This document shows, piece after piece, positions 1 to 5,124 of a stretch of 5,124 nucleotides of DNA; the stretch's first letter is position 1, and every line of letters starts with the position of its first letter. The notes beneath the pieces were generated by a model that had not been told where the DNA came from, did no database searches, and saw only the letters and a list, made by a program, of their open reading frames with translations. The DNA comes from an uncultured Candidatus Methylacidiphilales bacterium. GTDB lineage: Bacteria; Verrucomicrobiota; Verrucomicrobiia; Methylacidiphilales; CALFVM01. A program made the translations under genes and the position numbers. The stretch covers positions 1 through 5,124 of the forward strand of contig CALFVM010000316.1 of NCBI GenBank assembly GCA_937928665.1, given 5' to 3'.

Positions 1-24
1 GATGGGGCAGGGGTCGTTGCGGCC
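1..24 (-). other. Start of SecA C-terminal zinc-binding (SEC-C) motif, truncated
   Basis: The last eight SecA codons in the window read GRNDPCPI (residues 964-971). In the SEC-C family this leads into CxCxSGKxYKxCH/C, where three Cys and one His or Cys bind zinc; the tail contacts SecB and ribosomes in E. coli. The first Cys is present (969), but the position of the second Cys is Ile (codon ATC at 3-1). The rest of the motif lies outside the window, so whether zinc can be bound cannot be decided here. Confidence 0.75.
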
Positions 25-2913
25 GAGTTTTTTGCCGGAGCGGCGGAGGGGGAGGCTGAGTTCGCGCTTGGGCGGTTCGGAAGCGGGGGCGGACTGGGGT
101 TGGCCGTCGGCGGGTTGGGCCTGGGGTGCGGTGGCGAGGCCGGGGATTTGTTGTTGGAGGAACTGGCGGGGGATGGCCTGGAGGAATTTTTCGAAGGCGG
201 TGAGGCTGGTGCTGGAACGGAAGAGGTTGTTGACGATTTCCAGATGGATGTTGCCCATGAGTTCCTGGAACATCTGGAAGGATTCTTGTTTGTATTCGAC
301 GAGAGGATCGCGTTGGGCGTAGGCGCGAAGGGAGATGCTCTGGCGGAGGCTGTCCATGGCATAGAGGTGTTCTTGCCAGAGGCGGTCGATGGCGTTGAGG
401 ACGATGTAACGTTCGAGGGATTGGACAGCGGCGGGTTCTTCGAAGGCGATTTTGGCTTCGTAGGCTTTGCGGACGCGTTCTTTGGTGGTAGCGGCGATGG
501 CGGTGGGTTCGGCACCGGGCCAGCCGATGGCGGTTTCGTCCAGGCCGAGGGGCATGGAGGCGTTGACCCAGCGGAGGAAGCCCTCGGCGTCGGGTTGTGG
601 TGAGCCGAAGTGTTCGTTGACTTTCTGGTCGATGACCTCGTCCACGACGTTGAAGACTTCGGTGCGGGTGTCGTCGGTATGGAGGACGCTGTCGCGGAAG
701 GCGTAAACGACGGTCCGCTGTTGGTTCATGACGTCGTCGTATTGGAGGGTGTGTTTGCGGATTTGGTAGTTGCGCTGTTCGACGCGTTTTTGGGCGGTTT
801 CGACGGAGCGGTTGAGCCAGGGGTGTTGGAGGCCTTCGTTTTCTTCCATGCCGAGGCGTGTCATGAGGGCGGAGATTTTGCGGGAGTCGCCGAAGTTCCG
901 CATGAGGTCGTCTTCGAAGGAGATGAAGAATTGGGAGGAGCCGGGATCGCCTTGGCGGGCGCAGCGGCCGCGGAGCTGGCGGTCGATGCGGCGGGATTCG
1001 TGGCGTTCGGTGCCGATAACGCAGAGGCCGCCGAGTTCGGCGACGCCGGGGCCGAGTTTGATGTCGGTGCCGCGGCCGGCCATGTTGGTGGCGATGGTGA
1101 CGGCGCCGCGTTGGCCGGCCCGGGCGACGATTTCGGCTTCCTGCTGGTGGTATTTGGCGTTGAGGACGGTGCAGGTGATGTTTTCGCGTTTGAGGAGGCG
1201 GGCGATGACTTCGGAGGATTCGACGGAGGCGGTGCCGACGAGCATGGGTTGGCCGGCCTGGTGGCGTTTTTTGATTTCGTCAACGAGGGCGTTGAGTTTT
1301 TCGCGGCGGGTCTTGAAGATAAGGTCGTCGCTGTCGATACGGATGCAGGGGCGGTGGGTGGGGATGACGACGACGTCGAGTTTGTAGATGTCTTTGAACT
1401 CGTTGGCCTCGGTTTCGGCGGTGCCGGTCATGCCGGCAAGTTTGTCGTAGAGGCGGAAGTAGTTCTGGATGGTGATGGTGGCGAGGGTCTGGGTTTCGCG
1501 TTCGATTTGGACGCCTTCCTTGGCTTCGACGGCCTGGTGGAGGCCGTCGGACCAGCGGCGACCGGGCATGGTGCGGCCGGTGTATTCGTCGACGATAACG
1601 ACCTTGTTGTCCTGAACGACGTAGTGGACGTCTTTTTCAAAGACGCAGTAGGCGCGGAGGAGCTGGGAGATGTTGTGGATGCGCTGGCTGGTTTCTTCGT
1701 AGTCGGCCTGGACGGCAGCGCGGGCTTTGGCTTTTTCTTCGGGAGATTTGGAGGGATCGGAGTCGATGTCGTGGTTTTGGGTGATGAGGTCGGGAACGGT
1801 GAAGAATTCGGGGTGGCTGGGGTTAAGAAAGTTGCGGCCGAGTTCGGAGAGGTCGGCTTCGGAATTTTTTTGTTCGATGGTGAAGTAGAGTTCTTCCTTG
1901 AGTTTGTAGAGTTCGGTGCGGCGGGAATCCTGGTAGAGGAGGAGTTCGGCGTCGTCGATGGCGCGGCGGACTTCGGGATCTTCCATGAATTTGAGGAGGA
2001 TCTTGTTGCGGGGCATGCCGAACTTGACTTTGAGGAGGAGGCGTCCGGCGGCGGGGAGGTCGCCGGCTTCGACAAGTGCTTTGGCTTCGGCGGCGAGTCG
2101 GTTGCAGAGGGCGTTTTGTTCGCGGACGAGGGCGGCGACTTTGTCTTTGAAGCGGTCGAACTGGTGGGTGGCGACGGTGGCGGGTCCGGAGATGATGAGG
2201 GGGGTGCGGGCTTCGTCGATGAGGATGGAATCGACTTCGTCGATGATGGCGTAGGCGTGTCCGCGCTGGACCTGGTCCGCCGCGGAGGTGGCCATCCCGT
2301 TGTCGCGGAGGTAGTCGAAGCCGAACTCAGCATTGGTGCCGTAGGTGATGTCGGCGGCGTATTGTTGGCGGCGGAGGTCGGGGTTTTGGCCATTCTGGAT
2401 GACGCCGACGGAGAGGCCGAGGAAGCGGTAGATTTCTCCCATCCATTCGGCGTCGCGGGCGGCGAGGTAATCGTTGACGGTGACGACGTGAACGCCCTGG
2501 CCGGTGAGGGCGTTGAGGTAGGTGGGAAGGGTGGCGACGAGGGTTTTGCCTTCGCCGGTGGCCATTTCGGCGATTTTGCCGGAGTGTAGGACGATGCCGC
2601 CGATGAGCTGGGTGTCGAAGGGGATCATTTCCCAAACCATGTCCTGACCGCGGACGGTGATGTGGCGTTTGGCGACGGTGAAGCGACGGCAAACGTTTTT
2701 GACGGTGGCGAAGGCGTCGGGAAGGAGATCGTCGAGGCTGGTCCCCTCGGCGAGCCTGGCTTTGAGGAGGGCGGTGCGGCCCTGGATTTCGGCGTCGGAA
2801 AGTCCCTGAAGTTGGACTTCAATTTCATTGATCCTGCGGACCGTGGGAAGCATGCGCTTGACGGCGCGCTGGTTCTGGTTGCCGACGATCTTGCGGATGA
2901 CCCATTGAAGCAT
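1..2913 (-). CDS. secA: Preprotein translocase ATPase SecA (3' end cut by window edge)
   Basis: SecA is the ATP-driven motor that pushes unfolded preproteins through SecYEG at the inner membrane. I translated the minus strand from 2913 by hand: 971 codons without a stop, leaving the window at position 1. NBD1 has Walker A MATGEGKT (residues 117-124) and Walker B/DEAD-like DEVDSILIDEARTPLIISG (225-243). The preprotein cross-linking region follows, with an insertion of about 90 residues (about 252-345), then VDEYTGRTMPGRRWSDGLHQ (441-460). Also seen are AGMTGTAETEANEF (493-506), NBD2 MLVGTASVESSEV (557-569), MAGRGTDIKLG (611-621), the arginine-rich ESRRIDRQLRGRCARQGDPG (639-658) and the scaffold/helical-wing part including MDSLRQSISLRAYAQRDP (853-870). 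A Pro/Ala/Gln-rich linker (about 920-950) leads to GRNDPCP (964-970) of the zinc tail. The ATG at 2913 gives a typical SecA N-terminus (MLQWVIRKIVG); no Shine-Dalgarno is obvious. Only roughly 15 residues should be missing. Identity is secure; the taxonomic affinity is inferred. Confidence 0.97.
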   Translation of the reverse strand, partial: MLQWVIRKIVGNQNQRAVKRMLPTVRRINEIEVQLQGLSDAEIQGRTALLKARLAEGTSLDDLLPDAFATVKNVCRRFTVAKRHITVRGQDMVWEMIPFDTQLIGGIVLHSGKIAEMATGEGKTLVATLPTYLNALTGQGVHVVTVNDYLAARDAEWMGEIYRFLGLSVGVIQNGQNPDLRRQQYAADITYGTNAEFGFDYLRDNGMATSAADQVQRGHAYAIIDEVDSILIDEARTPLIISGPATVATHQFDRFKDKVAALVREQNALCNRLAAEAKALVEAGDLPAAGRLLLKVKFGMPRNKILLKFMEDPEVRRAIDDAELLLYQDSRRTELYKLKEELYFTIEQKNSEADLSELGRNFLNPSHPEFFTVPDLITQNHDIDSDPSKSPEEKAKARAAVQADYEETSQRIHNISQLLRAYCVFEKDVHYVVQDNKVVIVDEYTGRTMPGRRWSDGLHQAVEAKEGVQIERETQTLATITIQNYFRLYDKLAGMTGTAETEANEFKDIYKLDVVVIPTHRPCIRIDSDDLIFKTRREKLNALVDEIKKRHQAGQPMLVGTASVESSEVIARLLKRENITCTVLNAKYHQQEAEIVARAGQRGAVTIATNMAGRGTDIKLGPGVAELGGLCVIGTERHESRRIDRQLRGRCARQGDPGSSQFFISFEDDLMRNFGDSRKISALMTRLGMEENEGLQHPWLNRSVETAQKRVEQRNYQIRKHTLQYDDVMNQQRTVVYAFRDSVLHTDDTRTEVFNVVDEVIDQKVNEHFGSPQPDAEGFLRWVNASMPLGLDETAIGWPGAEPTAIAATTKERVRKAYEAKIAFEEPAAVQSLERYIVLNAIDRLWQEHLYAMDSLRQSISLRAYAQRDPLVEYKQESFQMFQELMGNIHLEIVNNLFRSSTSLTAFEKFLQAIPRQFLQQQIPGLATAPQAQPADGQPQSAPASEPPKRELSLPLRRSGKKLGRNDPCPI

Positions 2914-3083
2914 AGAGCCGAGAAGGTTAGCCGGGCTCCGGGGCAGGTGGCAAGGTGGGAGATTGGAGGCCCGGGAAGGGTGGGGGAGGTGGTGGTTGGG
3001 CGGGATGCGAAAGGGAGGGGCGGCTTTGAATCCTCCGGAAATAGGCTTTTTTTCGGGCAGAAGGATGTGCTATTGCTTCGCGG
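2914..3083. other. Divergent intergenic region between secA and the exb operon
   Basis: These 170 bp separate two start codons that point away from each other, so promoters and 5' leaders of both units should lie here. No open frame in it looks genuine. The plus strand is very G-rich from about 2941 to 3022, with several runs of three or more G; the secA leader, if transcribed from upstream, would be C-rich and poor in G. Neither start codon has a well-placed Shine-Dalgarno: AAGGA at 3061-3065 lies 18 nt from the exbB ATG, too far to be convincing. An in-frame TAG at 3042-3044 bounds the exbB frame upstream. No clear rho-independent terminator or operator palindrome was found. Confidence 0.7.
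2924..2953 (-). promoter_or_regulatory. Possible sigma-70-type promoter for secA
   Basis: On the minus strand TTGCCA (2953-2948; five of six matches to TTGACA) is followed after 18 nt by TAACCT (2929-2924; three of six matches to TATAAT). The predicted start of transcription would lie only a few bases before the secA ATG, giving a very short leader and fitting the lack of a Shine-Dalgarno. The -10 match is poor, so this is a weak candidate only. Confidence 0.2.
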
Positions 3084-3812
3084 ATGGAATTATTCGCGGT
3101 ATCAGGTGCCTTCCCAATTCTGGCAGAAGCCGACCCGGTCAGCGGGCAGATTGACTGGCTGGCGGAGGTGGTCAAAGGGGGAGCGACAGCGGTGGTTTTG
3201 GTGCTGGTCGCTCTGGCCGGTCTGGCGTTTGTGATTGAGCGTTTTTTGGTGGTCCGTCCGAAGAACTTCGTTCCGCCGATTCTGATTACGTCAATCCGCC
3301 CGCTCTGGAAATCGGCTGCCTTTGAACGGATTTTACCGATTTGCGAACGGGACGCGAGCATTCTGGCAAAAGTTTCTGCCTACATTGCGCGGCACGCGCA
3401 TTTGCCGTTCGATCTGCTGAGTATTGGGGCGGCTGATTTGGGGAGCCGGGAAATTCGTCGGCAGCTTCAACGGACTTATCCGTTGGCGGTGGTGGCAACA
3501 ATCGCGCCGCTGCTGGGCTTGCTTGGGACCATTATCGGGATGATTGAGGCATTCCAGAAGGTGGCGTTGATGGGGGATACGGGAGACGCGTCGGTTTTGG
3601 CTGACTCGATTGGGAAGGCATTGATTACCACTGCGGTGGGTCTGGTGATCGCGATTCCGGCTCTGGCGTTTTACCACTATTTCAAGGCGCGCATTTCGAT
3701 GTTGGGCAACCTTCTCGAGGAGGAGGTGGACGAGATTTTCTCGCTTTGGCTGCGGGCTCCCGCTGATGGCCCAACGGAAGCACCCGCTGAGGCGAAAACT
3801 CCGGAATTATGA
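3084..3812 (+). CDS. exbB: ExbB/TolQ/MotA-family proton-channel protein
   Basis: This 242-residue protein is the ExbB/TolQ-type stator subunit, which in known systems forms an inner-membrane pentamer around an ExbD/TolR dimer and uses the proton motive force to drive a periplasmic partner. Three hydrophobic segments are visible: about 33-54, 134-157 and 177-200. A roughly 80-residue cytoplasmic loop lies between the first two, matching family topology. The family signature is clear: APLLGLLGTIIGMIEAF (141-157), with Thr149 at the place of the channel-lining Thr of E. coli ExbB, and TTAVGLVIAIPALAF (182-196) in the third helix. The C-terminal tail (from about 211) is acidic, then Pro/Ala-rich. 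The ATG at 3084 is the only ATG after the in-frame stop at 3042; it lacks a well-placed Shine-Dalgarno. Its TGA overlaps the next ATG by 4 nt. ExbB and TolQ cannot be separated by sequence alone here; the two ExbD neighbours make a Ton/Tol-like motor more likely than flagellar MotA. Confidence 0.93.
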   Translation: MELFAVSGAFPILAEADPVSGQIDWLAEVVKGGATAVVLVLVALAGLAFVIERFLVVRPKNFVPPILITSIRPLWKSAAFERILPICERDASILAKVSAYIARHAHLPFDLLSIGAADLGSREIRRQLQRTYPLAVVATIAPLLGLLGTIIGMIEAFQKVALMGDTGDASVLADSIGKALITTAVGLVIAIPALAFYHYFKARISMLGNLLEEEVDEIFSLWLRAPADGPTEAPAEAKTPEL

Positions 3813-4381
3813 CCGCGCCCGCCACACCGCTGACCTCGAGCGGGAGTCGCCAGATCAAGCGCGAGTTCCTCCGCCGGAAACGGCGCTGGGGGGATGGGGA
3901 TGAGGTGGAGGTGGAGATGACGCCGCTGATTGATTGCGTCTTTCTGCTGCTCATTTTCTTTTTGGTGACGACCATGCTGAAGAAGCTGGAAAAACAGATT
4001 CCGGTGGTGCTTCCGGATTCAACGGTGGCTTTGGCGGCGGTCGCGCAGCGGCAGACGGTGATTCTGGGGATTGATGCGGACGGGAGCTGGAACTCGGGGG
4101 AGGGCTTGGATGATGAGGGCAATGTCCGCTATCGCCCGCTTCCGGACCTGGCCGTGTTTCTGCGCGAAGTGGCGGCGGAACGGGGGACGGAGGTGCCGAT
4201 CCGGCTGGACGCGCACCGGAACGCCCCCTTCCAAAAAGTGATCGACACGCTCGACATCTGTGCCCTTCAGGGTTTTGAGAAGGTGGGAGTGCGGATCCAA
4301 CACGACGGGAAAGAGTTTTACGAGCTGGGTGACCGGAGGAGCCTGCGCCTGCCGGACGGAACCGGTGGGGTCCGACCATGA
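3809..4381 (+). CDS. exbD: ExbD/TolR-family biopolymer transport protein, first copy
   Basis: This 190-residue ExbD/TolR-type subunit has a single transmembrane helix, with a short cytosolic N-terminus and a periplasmic domain. The N-terminal 38 residues are cytosolic and longer than usual, with a basic patch (KREFLRRKRR, 17-26) followed by an acidic run (GDGDEVEVE). The helix (about 39-56, PLIDCVFLLLIFFLVTT) carries Asp42, the equivalent of proton-pathway Asp25 in E. coli ExbD. The periplasmic part has the family pattern: a hydrophobic strand with ILGIDADGS (85-93), then PIRLDAHRNAPFQKVIDTLD (129-148) and FEKVGVRI. Compared with the second copy it has extra residues around the EGLDDEGNVRYRPLPDL segment and a C-terminal tail of about 20 residues. 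Its ATG lies in an ATGA overlap with the stop of exbB, and its own TGA lies in an ATGA overlap with the next gene, so translational coupling is likely. It probably pairs with the adjacent ExbB and perhaps with the second ExbD. Confidence 0.92.
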   Translation: MTAPATPLTSSGSRQIKREFLRRKRRWGDGDEVEVEMTPLIDCVFLLLIFFLVTTMLKKLEKQIPVVLPDSTVALAAVAQRQTVILGIDADGSWNSGEGLDDEGNVRYRPLPDLAVFLREVAAERGTEVPIRLDAHRNAPFQKVIDTLDICALQGFEKVGVRIQHDGKEFYELGDRRSLRLPDGTGGVRP

Positions 4382-4797
4382 AGATGGCACCGGAAGAGGA
4401 CGATCGCGTCGAGATGAGCATGGCGCCCCTGATTGATTGCGTGTTTCTTCTTCTGATCTTCTTTCTCGTGACGACTATGCTGAAACGGGACCGGAAAGAG
4501 ATTGAGGTGGATTTGCCTGTTTCGGTTTCGTCGCTGGAGATGGCACCGGACGAATCGATGCTGGTCCTTGGTATCAATCGCGATGGGGACCTTTTTTTTG
4601 AGGGTCAACCGACGACCGTGCATCTCCTGCACGAAAGATTGCGGGAGGTTTCCCGGACGGAGCCTGAGCGGCGGATCCGGCTCGACACGGATGAGGCGAC
4701 TCCTTTCCACCGGGTAGTGGAAGTTCTAGATGCCCTGCAGTTCCGCAACCTCCGTAATGTGGGCGTGCGCACCTATCATGAAAAGTTTGACCGGTAG
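4378..4797 (+). CDS. exbD: ExbD/TolR-family biopolymer transport protein, second copy
   Basis: This is a compact 139-residue ExbD/TolR-type subunit, near the usual family size. The cytosolic N-terminus has only about 16 residues, mostly acidic (PEEDDRVEM). The helix (about 17-33, PLIDCVFLLLIFFLVTT) is identical to that of the upstream copy and holds the functional Asp20. The periplasmic domain shows IEVDLPVSVSS, LVLGINRDGDLFFEGQPTT, and RRIRLDTDEATPFHRVVEVL followed by LRNVGVRTY, all in the family order. Outside the helix the two copies have diverged strongly, so this is an old paralogue rather than a repeat artefact. The start overlaps the upstream stop by 4 nt; GGTGGGG just upstream could act as a weak Shine-Dalgarno. 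The TAG at 4795-4797 lies inside the next gene. It probably forms a motor with the upstream ExbB; whether it makes homodimers or heterodimers with the other ExbD cannot be told from sequence. Confidence 0.93.
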   Translation: MKMAPEEDDRVEMSMAPLIDCVFLLLIFFLVTTMLKRDRKEIEVDLPVSVSSLEMAPDESMLVLGINRDGDLFFEGQPTTVHLLHERLREVSRTEPERRIRLDTDEATPFHRVVEVLDALQFRNLRNVGVRTYHEKFDR

Positions 4798-5124
4798 CCG
4801 CCCCCCGGTTTCGCCGGGCCGGATAGCCTGGCTGACAGCCACGGGCATTTTCTGTATTGGGTTTGGCGTCTTGCTCGCCTTTCCGTCGCTGCGGACGACG
4901 GTCGTGGACATGACCGTGCCGGAGAAGCCGGACCCGGAAGAGCTGGAGCGTCGCCGGGCCAAGATCAAGAAGCCGGAGCCGACCGAGCGGCAAGTCCGGG
5001 AAATTGCGGAACGGGTTGAGCGGGAGAAGAAGGAGCAACTGAAACGAAAAGTTCGCGAATTGGAGCGGGTATTGGAGGAGATAGAAACCGTCGAGGAAGA
5101 GCGGCGGGAAGTGTTGGGAGCCGG
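4778..5124 (+). CDS. Membrane-anchored charged coiled-coil protein, possible TonB/TolA-like partner (3' end cut)
   Basis: An open frame of 115 complete codons starts at ATG 4778, overlaps the second exbD by 20 nt and leaves the window still open. I do not recognise a named family. The first 14 residues are Pro/basic (MKSLTGSRPPVSPGR), then a single hydrophobic segment (about 16-36, containing WLTATGIFCIGFGVLLAF) predicts an N-in signal anchor. Next comes VDMTVPEKPDPEEL and KIKKPEPTE, a Pro/Lys/Glu-rich stretch, and from about 70 onward a nearly continuous run of Glu, Arg and Lys with spaced Leu, Val and Ile, likely a long helix or coiled coil. The topology and operon position match a TonB- or TolA-like energy transducer, or another periplasm-spanning partner of the ExbB/ExbD motor. 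The anchor lacks the His found in the TM helix of canonical TonB and TolA. The start could be the in-frame TTG at 4787 instead, but the ATG is preferred. Function is inferred only from context. Confidence 0.82.
   Translation, partial: MKSLTGSRPPVSPGRIAWLTATGIFCIGFGVLLAFPSLRTTVVDMTVPEKPDPEELERRRAKIKKPEPTERQVREIAERVEREKKEQLKRKVRELERVLEEIETVEEERREVLGA

Noticed and set aside
100..603. Plus-strand open frame of 167 codons starting at 100
   Set aside because: It is the complement of the secA C-terminal coding region in the same codon register, rich in Gly, Asp, Glu, Phe and Val, with no domain.
1428..2393. Minus-strand open frame of 321 codons inside secA
   Set aside because: Wrong frame of secA; the product is almost only Ser, Pro, Thr, Lys and Ala, typical of a shifted frame in C-rich coding DNA.
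2662..3234. Plus-strand open frame of 190 codons crossing the secA start and entering exbB
   Set aside because: It is antisense to the secA N-terminus, crosses the intergenic region and overlaps exbB in another frame; the sequence is low in complexity and has no recognisable motif.
3333..3677. Minus-strand open frames opposite exbB and the exbD genes (for example 3333-3677, 3682-4122, 3951-4577)
   Set aside because: They lie opposite genes with clear family motifs and give Arg/Pro/Ser-rich products without domains.
3084..3812. Reading exbB as flagellar motA
   Set aside because: Three helices rather than four, and two ExbD-type genes follow instead of motB with an OmpA-like peptidoglycan-binding domain.
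4804..4818. Small perfect inverted repeat CCCGG-TTTCG-CCGGG just after the second exbD stop
   Set aside because: Five-base stem with no T-run, located inside the coding region of the next gene; expected by chance at this GC content and not a credible terminator.
4778..5124. Naming the fourth operon gene tonB or tolA
   Set aside because: Only the N-terminal part is visible, the membrane anchor lacks the conserved His, and the diagnostic C-terminal domain is outside the window.

Overview
The window looks like a high-GC chromosomal segment from a Gram-negative (diderm) bacterium. My best guess is Verrucomicrobiota (Opitutales or a close relative). The reasons are the resemblance of the SecA N-terminus to SecA of that phylum, a large insertion in the SecA preprotein-binding region, and an exbB-exbD-exbD-(anchored coiled-coil) cluster of a kind common in that group. 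The taxonomic call is inference from memory. No mobile element, CRISPR array, tRNA or rRNA is visible.

Layout: (1) Positions 1-2913 on the minus strand are one uninterrupted reading frame of 971 codons for the preprotein translocase ATPase SecA. It starts at 2913 and runs off the left edge inside the C-terminal zinc-binding tail. Long open frames on the plus strand here are antisense shadows of secA. (2) Positions 2914-3083 are a 170-bp divergent intergenic region, G-rich on the plus strand, which must hold the 5' ends of both transcription units. (3) Positions 3084-5124 on the plus strand are a tightly packed operon: an ExbB/TolQ/MotA-family proton-channel subunit, two different ExbD/TolR-family subunits, and the start of a membrane-anchored, highly charged coiled-coil protein that runs off the right edge. 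The gene joins are ATGA (4 nt), ATGA (4 nt) and a 20-nt overlap, so translational coupling is likely.

How the genes work together: SecA drives export of unfolded preproteins through SecYEG. The ExbB-ExbD proteins should form an inner-membrane, proton-motive-force-driven motor. In known systems this motor works with an anchored periplasm-spanning partner (TonB or TolA). The fourth, incomplete gene sits where that partner would be and has a suitable topology, but it lacks the transmembrane histidine of canonical TonB and TolA. It is the least explained item in the window. SecA and the motor share only a divergent intergenic region; nothing in the sequence ties them functionally.

A strong G-over-C bias on the plus strand holds across both gene orientations. 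As a result secA uses mostly C-ending codons, while the exb genes use many G- and T-ending codons.
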